Source of the DNA: an uncultured Candidatus Saccharibacteria bacterium
Lineage (GTDB): Bacteria > Patescibacteriota > Saccharimonadia > Saccharimonadales > Saccharimonadaceae
Length of the DNA: 51,418 bases
Assembly: GCA_938046735.1 (NCBI GenBank)
Contig: CALIXF010000002.1
Coordinates: forward strand, 1 to 51,418
Direction: 5' to 3'
The notes under the pieces are model-generated. The model was not told the origin of the DNA and searched no databases. It was given only the letters and a program-made list of their open reading frames with translations. A program made the position numbers and the translations under genes. Below, one piece after another: positions 42,349-51,418 of this stretch. Position 1 is the first letter of the stretch. Each line of letters opens with the position of its first letter.

Positions 42349-43101
42349 CTATTTGATAAAAATAATAGCAATACGGAGGATAAGAAAACCAATTAAGCGA
42401 AACAAAATAAGAATAGCGACTAGAAGGCAGAGAAGAATTGAAAAACCGGCAAGATCAGGTGCCCAGATAGGGGAAGAAAAATCGTAACGATAGAGGGAAG
42501 TGGGGGGAATATTGGCAGTAAGCGAGGTGGTAATACGATCAGTAGAAGGGTAGCTGTTAATAATGCCAGTCATACAACTTAGATATCCCGGACTATTCCA
42601 GGCCCAACCATGAGCGATAGCTTGTGGCTTACAGGTCTCCATAGCTTTCGCAAAAATATTGCCATTGGGATTATTATCTCCAGTTTCTTTAAGCTTATTT
42701 TCAGCTTCGGCAAGGGCAGCAGTAGCCTTACGATTGTATTGATTTTCTAAATAGAAAGGACCAGTGCCAAAGGTGAGAACATTATGACCGTTCTTCTCAA
42801 TAAAATTAATCACAATGTGATTATTAGTATATTGCTTTAATTCTGTCAGAGCATTTTTGAGATTATTATCAATTTCCTCTTGTGAAGTAATTTCCTTACC
42901 ATCCGTGGTTTTTCCCTGATCGGCTTGCAATACCTTGGCTTTTAATTCGTGCATTTTGAGATGATCAAAACGCAGGAAAGTAGCAGTCAAAAAAAGAAGT
43001 GGAATAAGGGTTAAAAGAAGTTGCCAGGTTTTAATTTGCTTAAAAAGCTGAGAAAAACGGTGTTTCTCCTCCTGATGTTCCTTCTTAATAAAACCACCCA
43101 T
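42349..43101 (-). CDS. Two-span membrane protein with extracytoplasmic domain
   Basis: 250 residues. Basic N-terminus, membrane segment at about 26-44, an extracytoplasmic domain of 150 residues with two Cys, and a second span at the C-terminus (FSILLCLLVAILILFRLIGFL). Unrecognised. TATAAT lies 10 nt before the start. Confidence 0.6.
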   Translation of the reverse strand: MGGFIKKEHQEEKHRFSQLFKQIKTWQLLLTLIPLLFLTATFLRFDHLKMHELKAKVLQADQGKTTDGKEITSQEEIDNNLKNALTELKQYTNNHIVINFIEKNGHNVLTFGTGPFYLENQYNRKATAALAEAENKLKETGDNNPNGNIFAKAMETCKPQAIAHGWAWNSPGYLSCMTGIINSYPSTDRITTSLTANIPPTSLYRYDFSSPIWAPDLAGFSILLCLLVAILILFRLIGFLILRIAIIFIK

Positions 43102-43135
43102 AGACGCTTTAATTATAGCATAACAGGAAAACTGA

Positions 43136-44443
43136 TTAGTTTAAGTCTGGCAAAAGTTCGTCACGAAACCATTGATCGGCAGGTCCAGCGGACATTAATA
43201 TGATCAAGTAATTTTGCTGATACAGGTCTTTAAGTTTTGATTTTAAGTCTTCATTTAATTCAGCAGGAACAGCAACCGCTTGATTGTCTAGGGTTTTTAT
43301 AAAATCAGAAGGTGTGAAGATCTTTAAAGATTTATCTTCACGGGTGAGATAAGTTGGTAACCAGAAAAGATGATCGACACCTTGAAAAACATTTTTGTAA
43401 AGATGAAAAACTTCGTGTTGGCGAGTGTTCTGATGTGGTTCGTATACTACAACTACACCGGTTTTACCGAGTTTTTCTGCTTCTTCTTTAGCAATCTCAA
43501 CGGTGGCCTTAATTTCTTCAGGGTGATGGGCGTAATCAGAATAGAGACCATCTTTTAGACGTTCAAAACGACGACCAACGCCGGGGAATTGATTAAGAAT
43601 ATCTAAGATTTGCTGATCAGAAATTTGGCTGTGATCAGACTGGTCTGCAAGAATCTGTTTGATGGCATGAAAGACAAGATTGGCATCTTCACGACGAGCA
43701 GAGCCAGCGAGAGTGAAGCGCGGATCTGGGATATTAAGAACTTGAAGAGGGCGACCTGAAAGAATTGAAAGATTTGGAGGAGTAGCAGCTGGACTGGCGA
43801 AAATTAGGGATTGACTTTGTTTTTCAAATTGAAGGAAAGCTTGATGATAATCAGCCTCGGAAGGATAAATATCAGGATGATCGTAGGAAACAAAAGTAAT
43901 AAGAGAAAGCCAAGGCTCGTAACGTAAGAAATTACGATCATATTCGTCGGCTTCATAAATAAAATACTGATCATTTGGATGGTAAGAACCGGATGGAGCA
44001 AAACTGAGAGTGGAGCCCACAATATAGGCGGCAGGGAGCTGAAGTTTTTGTGTGGCCCAAATCAACATGGATGTTGTGGTGGTTTTACCGTGAGTACCAG
44101 CAATGGCAACCATTTTAAGACCGAGGATTTTTACAAGATAAGAAGTCAACTCATCACGCTTCGAGATTTTAAGACCAAGGGATTTAGCAAGTTTTAATTC
44201 AGGATGATCTTCGGGAAGAGCGGAAGTATAGACAAACCAGTCAAGGTGATGAGATTCATGAATTTGTTTAAGAAAAGAGCCGTCCTGATTACCAACTTCA
44301 AAAGGAATGTTTGCTTGATCTAATTCATACGAAATGGCACCACGGCTATGATCCGAACCAAAGACTTGATAGCCAGCATTTTTTGCCATAAGGGCGAGCG
44401 GACCCATACCGGTGCCGGAGATACCAGAAATATAGATATTCAT
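43136..44443 (-). CDS. murC: MurC UDP-N-acetylmuramate-L-alanine ligase
   Basis: 435 residues. SGISGTGMGPLALMAKNAGY nucleotide-substrate motif, ATP loop AIAGTHGKTTTTSM, EADEYDRNFL and DYAHHPEEIKAT. MurC adds the first amino acid of the peptidoglycan stem in the cytoplasm. Mpl is the alternative name for similar sequences, but the gene set favours MurC. TATAAT is 6 nt before ATG, so the message is leaderless. Confidence 0.88.
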   Translation of the reverse strand: MNIYISGISGTGMGPLALMAKNAGYQVFGSDHSRGAISYELDQANIPFEVGNQDGSFLKQIHESHHLDWFVYTSALPEDHPELKLAKSLGLKISKRDELTSYLVKILGLKMVAIAGTHGKTTTTSMLIWATQKLQLPAAYIVGSTLSFAPSGSYHPNDQYFIYEADEYDRNFLRYEPWLSLITFVSYDHPDIYPSEADYHQAFLQFEKQSQSLIFASPAATPPNLSILSGRPLQVLNIPDPRFTLAGSARREDANLVFHAIKQILADQSDHSQISDQQILDILNQFPGVGRRFERLKDGLYSDYAHHPEEIKATVEIAKEEAEKLGKTGVVVVYEPHQNTRQHEVFHLYKNVFQGVDHLFWLPTYLTREDKSLKIFTPSDFIKTLDNQAVAVPAELNEDLKSKLKDLYQQNYLIILMSAGPADQWFRDELLPDLN

Positions 44444-44449
44444 GATTGT

Positions 44450-44455
44450 ATTATA
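44450..44455 (-). promoter_or_regulatory. -10 box of murC (leaderless)
   Basis: Minus strand TTATAAT, then 6 nt, then ATG 44443. Confidence 0.65.
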
Positions 44456-44469
44456 ACTGATTAAATTTT

Positions 44470-44991
44470 CTAGTTGAGTTTTTTGCGGAAGAAACTAGTG
44501 TCATAGATTTCAGCGCCATGGGTTTTATAGAAAGACTGGGCAGTTTCACGTCCATGACCACAGGTGAACTCAAGATTCTTACAACCTTTTTCTTTCGCCC
44601 AGTCTTCATAGGCTTGAAAGAGTAGACCACCAATACCTTTGCCACGAGCAGCATTATCCACCACAAAATCCTCAAGATAGGCATTTTTACCGATGCCGGC
44701 GCCAAAAACAACAGAAACGGTAGCCATGCCGAGGATTTGATCGGCTGAAAATACGGCACCCCATTCTTTTACTGATGTATCTTCTTCCGATGATTTTTTT
44801 AAGAACTCATCCTGATTAGTTACTTCAATTGCCAGAAGTAAGTCATGCCAAGGAGAAGAAATAATCTGTTCAAACCATTCGCGGGGAATTTCACCCTTAT
44901 CTTTGCCGCTACGAGAGAGCTGAATAAGGAGTGTACGAATTCTACTGGAAATACGTTCATTATATTCAGATAATTTTATTACTTCGATCAT
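44470..44991 (-). CDS. GNAT family acetyltransferase
   Basis: 173 residues. EDFVVDNAARGKGIGGLLFQ is the acetyl-CoA motif A, followed by LEFTCGHGRETAQSFYKTHG, the motif B region. Substrate unknown. Same direction as murC and about 25 nt upstream of its start. Confidence 0.85.
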   Translation of the reverse strand: MIEVIKLSEYNERISSRIRTLLIQLSRSGKDKGEIPREWFEQIISSPWHDLLLAIEVTNQDEFLKKSSEEDTSVKEWGAVFSADQILGMATVSVVFGAGIGKNAYLEDFVVDNAARGKGIGGLLFQAYEDWAKEKGCKNLEFTCGHGRETAQSFYKTHGAEIYDTSFFRKKLN

Positions 44992-45085
44992 AGTAAATAT
45001 ATAACAGCAAACTAATTAAGCGTCAAACAGAAAATAAGATTTGGGATATAGTATTATATTCCTAGCTCATTACGACTAGGTATGA

Positions 45086-45111
45086 AAAAGGTAGTATGAA
45101 TCATACTACCT
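45086..45111 (-). terminator. Terminator of small hypothetical gene
   Basis: AGGTAGTATGA / TCATACTACCT inverted repeat; on the minus strand a T run follows. Confidence 0.75.
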
Positions 45112-45172
45112 AACTAAAATAAAATCGTAGACTATAAAGGATAAGATACTTAATCTTAATTATGTGCAGACT

Positions 45173-45367
45173 TTATCTTTTGGCTGCCTTGATATAGCCC
45201 TTAATCTGCGCTTTGGAGTACCCCATGGTATTTAAACTCCATTCATCATAGAGATTTAAAATTCTACTCAGAGTATCTATCCTATCCTGAGCAGACCAAC
45301 CACAATTTGGCCATTCGTCCAAAAATCTTTTGACTTCCTTGGGATCCCTAAGGTTTCTTAAGCTCAT
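45173..45367 (-). CDS. Small hypothetical protein
   Basis: 64 residues from ATG 45367 with AAGGGGG upstream. Contains DPKEVKRFLDEWPNCGWSAQ, basic ends, helical. Unrecognised. Stands alone with its own terminator. Confidence 0.6.
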   Translation of the reverse strand: MSLRNLRDPKEVKRFLDEWPNCGWSAQDRIDTLSRILNLYDEWSLNTMGYSKAQIKGYIKAAKR

Positions 45368-45468
45368 AACTGTTCCCCCTTTCCTCAAAAAGTTCATAGA
45401 AAAAAATTTCTAACACTATTATATATACACGATCGAGATAGGATGAGCAAGCACAAGTATTAAGGAAA

Positions 45469-47121
45469 CTATTCGGTATCTAACTGATTCTCTAGTTCTA
45501 GGAGATCTGAGGCAATTTTTGTGGCTTTTTGAGTAATTTTCTCAGGGTTATCACCCCAAATGGTGATACGAACCAATTCTTCCGTACCACTGGCACGAAT
45601 GTTAAGACTCCAGCCGAGTGGCTCTAACTTATTAGCCTGTTGAGCAATAAATTCTTCGGCGAGTTTAGAATGATTACGAAAAGCATTTTTAAGGGAATGA
45701 CTGACTGGCTGATTTTTAATGGTTTGTGGGAGTTTTTTGAGACTGGAACAAAGCGAAGAAAGGGAAACTTCAGCTGCTTGCTTTGCGTTAAGATCGGGAG
45801 AATTTTTAGTTTCAGGTTTGGTTTGGTTTTTAGATGTTTGGTTTGACTTGGCTTTCTGCATCTCTTCATAGCTAATAAGGAGCTTGTCTTCATTGAGTTT
45901 TTTACTACGAGTCTCGTTGTAGATTTTTGTCATAACAAGAGCAGTAAGGACGCCATCTCCCATAGATTCACCTGGTAAAATAATATGTCCGCTCTGTTCA
46001 CCACCGAGTAAAATGCCTTCCTCACGCATTTTAGCGGAGACATTCTGGTCGCCAACGTCGGTCATTACGAGAGCAATGCCAGTATTTTTAGACCAATTTA
46101 GTAAACCTTTATTCGCCATAATTGTAACCGCAACTTTAGGAAGACCAAGGTAGCCAGCAATGCAGGCGACCATATCGTCCCCATCAATCACGGTACCATC
46201 CTTATCAACCATGAGACAGCGATCGCCATCACCGTCAAAGGCGGCACCAAAGTCAAGATTCTTCTCTTTAACTAACTGCGTGAGGCTTTCAAGGTGAGTA
46301 CTACCACAATTCTGATTAATTTTTTCACCGTAGGTGGGATCATCGTGAATAACTTCAACCTGGGCACCAAAGTATTCAAAAATCGCCTTGGCAGTGACAC
46401 TAGTGGCACCGTTGGCACAGTCGAGGCCGATTTTAAGTGCAGAAAAATCTGGTTTCTTACGTTCTGGCAAGACGGAAGGACCAATATTCTCTAGGTATTG
46501 TTTAAGATGATCTAGATAGCGATTCCTAGCATCATCATGAAGATATTCGGCAAATTCAACTACCCCAACGTCAAAACCAGTTTCATTCTCTAGAGCATTC
46601 TCAATTGCATTAACTCCAGCCTGACTTAATTTAATACCGTAAGGATATTTCTTGAGACGAGCGGAGAGATCTTTACCGCTAGGGGTAGTACCGGTACCTT
46701 GAAAACCAACACCCCCTGGCATCACAGATTCGAGCCCACCAATTGCGTCACCACGCTCAAAAATCTTGATACCGTTATCAGAAGCCGGATTATGAGAAGC
46801 AGTAACATCGATCGCAAGATCATAGCCCATTTCATAAAAAGCGTAATTAATCGCTGGAGTCGGGAGAACACCAACATTGCCATGGTCAATGCCAATAGTC
46901 TCAAGAGCTTCTTCAAAGTAACGTAAGATCCATTCTGTAGATTCCCTAGTATCGCCACCTAATAAAACCTTAGCTGGACGTTCCATACCATCTTCAGTCT
47001 CACGAGCGTTGCCAAGATAGCGGACAATACCGAGGGTGATAGCCTGGATAAAACCTGGGGTGAAAGCTTCTGCTTTTTGACGAATGCCATCGGTGCCGAA
47101 ATATTTGATTCTACCTTTCAT
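45469..47121 (-). CDS. glmM: Phosphoglucosamine mutase (GlmM)
   Basis: 550 residues. YFGTDGIRQKAE start, active-site VTASHNPASDNGIKIF, metal loop AAFDGDGDRCLM, sugar motif GGEQSGHIILP and phosphate-binding RASGTEELVRI. It makes glucosamine-1-phosphate for UDP-GlcNAc. About 100 residues longer than usual, with an extra Ser/Lys/Asn-rich stretch at about 430-490 before the last domain. AAGGATCC precedes the ATG. Confidence 0.92.
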   Translation of the reverse strand: MKGRIKYFGTDGIRQKAEAFTPGFIQAITLGIVRYLGNARETEDGMERPAKVLLGGDTRESTEWILRYFEEALETIGIDHGNVGVLPTPAINYAFYEMGYDLAIDVTASHNPASDNGIKIFERGDAIGGLESVMPGGVGFQGTGTTPSGKDLSARLKKYPYGIKLSQAGVNAIENALENETGFDVGVVEFAEYLHDDARNRYLDHLKQYLENIGPSVLPERKKPDFSALKIGLDCANGATSVTAKAIFEYFGAQVEVIHDDPTYGEKINQNCGSTHLESLTQLVKEKNLDFGAAFDGDGDRCLMVDKDGTVIDGDDMVACIAGYLGLPKVAVTIMANKGLLNWSKNTGIALVMTDVGDQNVSAKMREEGILLGGEQSGHIILPGESMGDGVLTALVMTKIYNETRSKKLNEDKLLISYEEMQKAKSNQTSKNQTKPETKNSPDLNAKQAAEVSLSSLCSSLKKLPQTIKNQPVSHSLKNAFRNHSKLAEEFIAQQANKLEPLGWSLNIRASGTEELVRITIWGDNPEKITQKATKIASDLLELENQLDTE

Positions 47122-47298
47122 AGGATCCTTTCTATGGAATAGATGTTATAGAAAGTATAATAATACTATCTAGAGTATGATACAAGTGTTGAAGAGAGCG
47201 AATTACTCTATAGATCTGACCCTGTTTCTGATAATAAAATCTAAATTTACCCCTCTCTTCCGTAGGATAAAATCTGAGATAATCTTCTAAGATCGCCA

Positions 47299-48231
47299 TC
47301 ATGATAAGATTACGGCTCCCTGGAGTGCTAATTCAACTTCGATAACTGAAACAATGTCAAGGACGGTGCTACCCCGAGAAAGATCGGAGACGGGGGCATT
47401 GAATCCTTGGAGAATAGGACCGGCGGAAGTAAAATTACCAAATTGTTCCATGGCTTTGTAAAGAATATTGCCGGTATTCAGATCAGGGACAATAAGAACA
47501 TTGGCGAAGCCAGCAACTTTGGATTTTGGTGCTTTTTTGGTGCCAATGCGAGGATTAATAGCAGCATCAAGTTGTAACTCGCCATCGATGAGGAGGTTGG
47601 GATAGTTTTCTTGAACCTTGGCGATGACTGACTGTTCAAGAGAGATAGTTTCATCTTTACCTCCAGAACCGAGAGTAGAGAAACTAAGTAAAGCTACACG
47701 AGGAGTAAGATAGTCTTCTAAGTTTTTTACTGGAGTTTCTTGAGAATTAAGGGTCTCGACGTGAGCTTCAGATAAAGTAGAATCTTTGAGGTTATCATCT
47801 TTTGCTTTTTGCTTTAGATAGTCGAAATATTTAGTGGCAGTTTCCGTAGTTTGAAGAGTAATATCATAGAGCTGATTAAAGTTCGGATGTTTGCAAGCGG
47901 CGGCATCACCTAAAATAAAAACTGAACGCCCGATTGGGCTACTTTTATCTGGCTTTGTAAAAATAAAACTAGCAGAGAAGGTTGGTTTTTCTAAAGAACG
48001 TGGATTTTTGACCCCGATAATATCGCGAGAAGCTAAAATAACATCGCGAGAGGTATAATCAATACCCGCAATCATAGCATCGGCGACACCAGTTTTAACG
48101 GCAGCAGCGGCATGTTCTAAATTATCAGCCCCAATGGCCTCGAAGTTAGGAAATTTTTCGATAGCAATCTTAATAGCTTCCTTAATATAGGGGTGAGTAA
48201 ATTCGGGAAAAATGATTCTGATCTTTGACAT
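47299..48231 (-). CDS. pta: Phosphate acetyltransferase family protein
   Basis: 310 residues. The C-terminal core is characteristic of the PTA/PTB family: DGELQLDAAI, KSKVAGFANVLIVPDLNTGN, GPILQGFNAPVSDLSRG. Converts acetyl-CoA and phosphate to acetyl phosphate. A charged insert of 50 residues sits mid-protein. Acetate kinase is not in view. AAGGAG precedes ATG. Confidence 0.85.
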   Translation of the reverse strand: MSKIRIIFPEFTHPYIKEAIKIAIEKFPNFEAIGADNLEHAAAAVKTGVADAMIAGIDYTSRDVILASRDIIGVKNPRSLEKPTFSASFIFTKPDKSSPIGRSVFILGDAAACKHPNFNQLYDITLQTTETATKYFDYLKQKAKDDNLKDSTLSEAHVETLNSQETPVKNLEDYLTPRVALLSFSTLGSGGKDETISLEQSVIAKVQENYPNLLIDGELQLDAAINPRIGTKKAPKSKVAGFANVLIVPDLNTGNILYKAMEQFGNFTSAGPILQGFNAPVSDLSRGSTVLDIVSVIEVELALQGAVILS

Positions 48232-48251
48232 TAATTTCTCCTTTTAGAGTG

Positions 48252-48257
48252 ATTATA
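48252..48257 (-). promoter_or_regulatory. -10 box of pta
   Basis: TGTTATAAT on the minus strand, 20 nt before the ATG with AAGGAG between, so this one is not leaderless. Confidence 0.6.
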
Positions 48258-48419
48258 ACATTTAAAAATGCCGTGTGATGCTTTAGTATGTTTAATGAAT
48301 TAAAAAAATAATTAAAATAAAACCATTTAAGAAATAAACAAATTAACTTACTTCAAATATGAAATTCTATTATGCTAAGATAATGTAAAGAAGCAAATAG
48401 AAAGCAATAGAGAAATGTT

Positions 48420-49601
48420 ATGGAAATTCAGCAAAAAGAACTGATGAAAATTATTAAATATTATCGAATACATGATAAGGTGAGTTTTATAGGTTTTCAT
48501 GCGGTTGATCCAGATACAACTTGGTATTTTTTCCGCGCAAAAAATGATGATTTTTATATCCTAGAAGCATCAGATTATATCATGTGGGTATGTGGAAATG
48601 GAGAACCACCTAAGTATTTGCAAGCAGATTATTATAAGGATTTTTCCTACTCATTTAAGGTGAAAAAATGGCTAACAAGTCATGACGGTTTAGATAAAAC
48701 AGATGGATCTGGCGATTATGAGGGATACCTATATTGGGCTAGTAATAGCGATCGTTGTGTGATGGCAAAAATTAAAGGTAAATTTTCAGATTATAAAATT
48801 ATGAACCTTGTCAGTAAAATTCCACCACATAGCGAACTCGAGCTTGCAATATTTGAAAAGAAACGAATATCTTGCGAATTTGTTTCAGAAGTGCCTCGTC
48901 CGGCAGATCAAGACCTTAATATTTTAACAAAGCATATTCAAGAATTAGTCCAAAAAGAAGTATTAGAACTAGCACAAAAAATTATTAATACTGACCAAAA
49001 GAATTTATCAGAGGAGGATTTGTCTAAGTGTAATTATGACCTATTTCAGTATGCACAAATTTGGTCTGAAAATGATGGAGATAAATTCGAGGAAAATATT
49101 TTGATAGAATTAAATAACCAAAGTTGGTTAGCATTGTGTGAAAAAAGAGATTTTCCCTCGTTATTTGAAGAGCGAAATACTTTAGTATTTCTTTTCAAAA
49201 AGTACTGGCATTTGATTAAAAAAATACCTGGACCAAAGTTTCTACCAAGAAAAGTATTATATTTATTACTACAAAAATTTGAATTAAAGTCTAGCGGTGA
49301 ATTGTCTTTTAAAACAATGAAGGGATATGCAGAAGATTGTAAAATTTATTTATTTAAAGATGAATTAGAATGCAACTTTTACTTAATCTGTCGAAATATT
49401 GAACAAACTAATATTGACCAAGAAAAAACTTTACTTCAACAAGACTTCAATATTAATGTTGCACAGTTTTATCACTTAAAAAATGATTGTGGAAAATATT
49501 ACTATATCTGCGATGCATCAGAGATAGTAGTTGATTCTAATTCTAATAATATCGATAATGATGAAAAATATTATTTTTCAGTAGCTAGAGAGGAATTTTA
49601 A
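48420..49601 (+). CDS. Orphan protein, unknown
   Basis: 393 residues, Lys/Asp/Tyr-rich, soluble, no recognised domain. A beta-rich N-terminal third (TWYFFRAKNDDFYILEASDY) with repeated aromatics, a helical middle and a similar beta-rich end (KCNYDLFQYAQ, CGKYYYICDASE). Base composition is lower in GC than its neighbours and it is a lone plus-strand gene, which could reflect transfer. Its stop overlaps that of the convergent gene. Confidence 0.65.
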   Translation: MEIQQKELMKIIKYYRIHDKVSFIGFHAVDPDTTWYFFRAKNDDFYILEASDYIMWVCGNGEPPKYLQADYYKDFSYSFKVKKWLTSHDGLDKTDGSGDYEGYLYWASNSDRCVMAKIKGKFSDYKIMNLVSKIPPHSELELAIFEKKRISCEFVSEVPRPADQDLNILTKHIQELVQKEVLELAQKIINTDQKNLSEEDLSKCNYDLFQYAQIWSENDGDKFEENILIELNNQSWLALCEKRDFPSLFEERNTLVFLFKKYWHLIKKIPGPKFLPRKVLYLLLQKFELKSSGELSFKTMKGYAEDCKIYLFKDELECNFYLICRNIEQTNIDQEKTLLQQDFNINVAQFYHLKNDCGKYYYICDASEIVVDSNSNNIDNDEKYYFSVAREEF

Positions 49602-51226
49602 AGAAGAAAGAGAAGTGGGGTTAGAAGATAAATATGAAGGGCATTAGGGAGTCCCGAGAAAAAACAGAGAGTAAGAGCGAAAGAAAGAATAAGGACGCGT
49701 CCATAAATTGATGTTTTTTCATGGTTTTTGTTATGTAATATATAAGTTAGAACGAATAAAATAGCGGTACAAATAATCATAATAACACCACAGATACCCT
49801 GTTCATAGAGGATGGCGAGGTATTCGTTTTGGATGATTTCTTTGGGACTGCCAAGTTCGGGAAATTCTTGATATAGTGTTAGCCCAGTAGCGCCAAGACC
49901 AACACCAACGAGTATGCGTCTAGTTGAAGTTCGCCAGGAAGAGAGGGCGAGGTGGTTGAGATTTAGACGAATACTGGTTGATTCTTCGATATAGCCGGTG
50001 AACTGCGGAGATTTTTGGACTGAGGTGGTAGCGTCAGTTTTCAAGTCTGGCAGATGTGGTTTATTGGATTCGTGAGTTTCGTGATTTTTATTATTTTCAT
50101 TAGTTTTATGAAACACTTTAGCGAGATCAATATACCCTAGGGAAAGCTGGCTAACGGAAGTAGAAACGCCATCAAATAAGGTATGGCTGGTTGGACCGAG
50201 TTCAGTAAATAGACCTTGGGCCGACAACGTGAAGAAGAGTGGCAAGAAAACTACTACAGAAAAGATGAGTGGCTGGCGGAATAGAATCTCCTGCCTACAA
50301 GATTTTTGTTTGATAAGTTTGACGATTTGATAGATAAATAAAACAAAAATGCTGATCCAGAAAGAAAAAATAGCACCTCGAGAGAGAGTAAGATAGAGAG
50401 TGGCGATCAAAAAGAGGGGAAGGCCGAGACGAAGAAAATTGCCAAATTTTGAAACTGGGTAGGGGTCGGAATTTAGTTTGTCATGCTGGTTTTTAGGACC
50501 CTCAAAAAGATAAAAAAGACTAAGAAAAATTGGAGCGAGGAGGAGATTTGCCATAAACTGTGGCTCGATAGCAAAACCGTTTGGATGGGGAAATCCAAAG
50601 ACGGTTGAGATACAGCCTTTACACAAAAAAGTAGCTTCACGAGGAACACCGGCGACGTCCAAGATTGATTGAAGCCAGCAAAAAGCTGAAGCAAAAACTC
50701 CGGCGATAAGAAGATTTTTCTTGATACTTTTCCCTATTTGAATTTTATATTGTGAAATATTTTGAAGAATTGTCAATAGGGAAAGGTAGATACACCAGAT
50801 GACGCCAGAGGTAAGAATGGCGCGCAAAAAATTAGGTGAGTCAATGCTATTAACAGTAACAAAAAATGGGTAAGCTAACGAAAAAAGGCGAAGAAAATGG
50901 GGGTAGAGTTTATTTGATCCATGACGAGAAGAGGGATGAGGTGTCTGATTAACGAGATATTTGGTCTTAATGACGATTCTAAGAGAATAAATATAGAGAC
51001 GAAAATTTTCAGGGAGAGAGAGGATGGTAAAAAATAGAAGCCAGATTAGCGGGAGGGATAATTCGAAATTGGTGGTAGCTGTGGAAAGGATCGGGATGAC
51101 AGGATGGTAAGAAAAAAATAAACAGAATGGTAAACAGAGAAACATGATTTGCTGGATTTTAGAAAGAGAGGAGGTGATGGAAACTAAGGATTTTGAGTTG
51201 GTTGTATTGGTAAGTTTTTTCGTCAT
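49598..51226 (-). CDS. O-antigen ligase/polymerase-like membrane protein
   Basis: 542 residues from ATG 51226. About ten membrane segments, a LYLTLSRGAIFSFW motif and a large hydrophilic loop with EYLAILYEQGICGV, as in Wzy/WaaL-type proteins. It probably links or polymerises surface glycans. Follows a likely glycosyltransferase gene by 5 nt. Confidence 0.75.
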   Translation of the reverse strand: MTKKLTNTTNSKSLVSITSSLSKIQQIMFLCLPFCLFFSYHPVIPILSTATTNFELSLPLIWLLFFTILSLPENFRLYIYSLRIVIKTKYLVNQTPHPSSRHGSNKLYPHFLRLFSLAYPFFVTVNSIDSPNFLRAILTSGVIWCIYLSLLTILQNISQYKIQIGKSIKKNLLIAGVFASAFCWLQSILDVAGVPREATFLCKGCISTVFGFPHPNGFAIEPQFMANLLLAPIFLSLFYLFEGPKNQHDKLNSDPYPVSKFGNFLRLGLPLFLIATLYLTLSRGAIFSFWISIFVLFIYQIVKLIKQKSCRQEILFRQPLIFSVVVFLPLFFTLSAQGLFTELGPTSHTLFDGVSTSVSQLSLGYIDLAKVFHKTNENNKNHETHESNKPHLPDLKTDATTSVQKSPQFTGYIEESTSIRLNLNHLALSSWRTSTRRILVGVGLGATGLTLYQEFPELGSPKEIIQNEYLAILYEQGICGVIMIICTAILFVLTYILHNKNHEKTSIYGRVLILSFALTLCFFSGLPNALHIYLLTPLLFLL

Positions 51227-51231
51227 CAAGA

Positions 51232-51418
51232 TTACCTTTCTTGATTAGTATGTTTTTGCTGAAATTGTACTTTTGTCGATGAGATGGTCTGTGCGAGATA
51301 CTCTTCTAATTGTTCCTTAAAATGATGGGTTGAGAATTTTTCAGCAGTTTTAGAAATTTCTAGAGGTGAAAGGAGGGAAGAGTGAGATACATGTTCTTGG
51401 GAGACAGTTTTTTTATTA
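51232..51418 (-). CDS. C-terminus of probable glycosyltransferase (partial)
   Basis: 61 residues open at the right edge. SPLEISKTAEKFSTHHFKEQLEEYL resembles the helical end of GT4-type glycosyltransferases. Too short for certainty. Upstream in the same direction as the O-antigen-ligase-like gene. Confidence 0.5.
   Translation of the reverse strand, partial: NKKTVSQEHVSHSSLLSPLEISKTAEKFSTHHFKEQLEEYLAQTISSTKVQFQQKHTNQER

Noticed and set aside
1..51418. UGA recoded as glycine (Gracilibacteria or SR1-type code)
   Set aside because: Several genes end at TGA in ATGA overlaps with the next start, and no gene needs read-through.

Overview
The window looks like chromosome from an AT-rich, small-genome bacterium, most plausibly a member of the Patescibacteria/CPR such as Candidatus Saccharibacteria, carrying a siphophage-type prophage. 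The assignment is by recognition and inference; no search was run. Supporting signs are prepilins of the GDTIIE/GFTVIE type, compact genes, a MurC/MurJ/GlmM wall set, HrcA/CIRCE-type control of dnaK, and several genes whose -10 box lies only 6-10 nt before the start codon. TGA is used as an ordinary stop in both phage and host genes, which argues against the UGA-glycine lineages.

Positions 1-23.2 kb are prophage. Nearly all genes lie on the minus strand and read right to left. An early block (23.2-16.4 kb) holds RecT, a PD-(D/E)XK exonuclease, a VRR-NUC nuclease, a YopX-like protein, a glutaredoxin-like protein and many small unknowns. Next come terminase small and large subunits, a portal-MuF fusion, a Com-like zinc finger, a protease-capsid fusion, connector proteins, major tail protein, tail chaperones, tape measure and tail-tip proteins (16.4-1.0 kb). 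A convergent plus-strand gene at the left edge encodes a lysin with a Cpl-7 wall-binding repeat and a holin-like C-terminus. Two plus-strand morons are inserted in the structural region. Each sits beside a copy of a conserved 24-bp element (TGCCACCCTRTAT, 5 nt, CATAAT) that also lies upstream of the portal gene; I read this as the phage late promoter. No integrase or repressor is visible, so the prophage probably continues beyond the left edge.

The most striking small feature is at 19818-19836. An intergenic stretch between early genes carries, on the minus strand, one copy of the hallmark Cas12a (type V-A) CRISPR repeat core, with no array and no cas gene. This resembles the solitary repeat units described as phage RNA anti-CRISPRs, or a one-spacer mini-array.

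From 23.4 kb onward is host chromosome: murJ with tandem terminators, an HD-domain gene, ftsH, tRNA-Pro, a TylF-like methyltransferase, a YjdF/DUF2238-like membrane protein, dnaK with a CIRCE operator over its -35 box, a cysteine-repeat surface protein, an operon with an atypical FAD oxidoreductase, an initiator tRNA, and a four-gene pilin-like cluster. These are followed by a single-span protein, a CAT-anticodon tRNA, a DivIC/FtsB-like protein, a secreted extremely Cys-rich protein, murC, a GNAT acetyltransferase, glmM, a phosphate acetyltransferase, an orphan plus-strand gene, an O-antigen-ligase-like membrane protein and the end of a probable glycosyltransferase. The host section is mainly envelope biogenesis, surface appendages and protein quality control.
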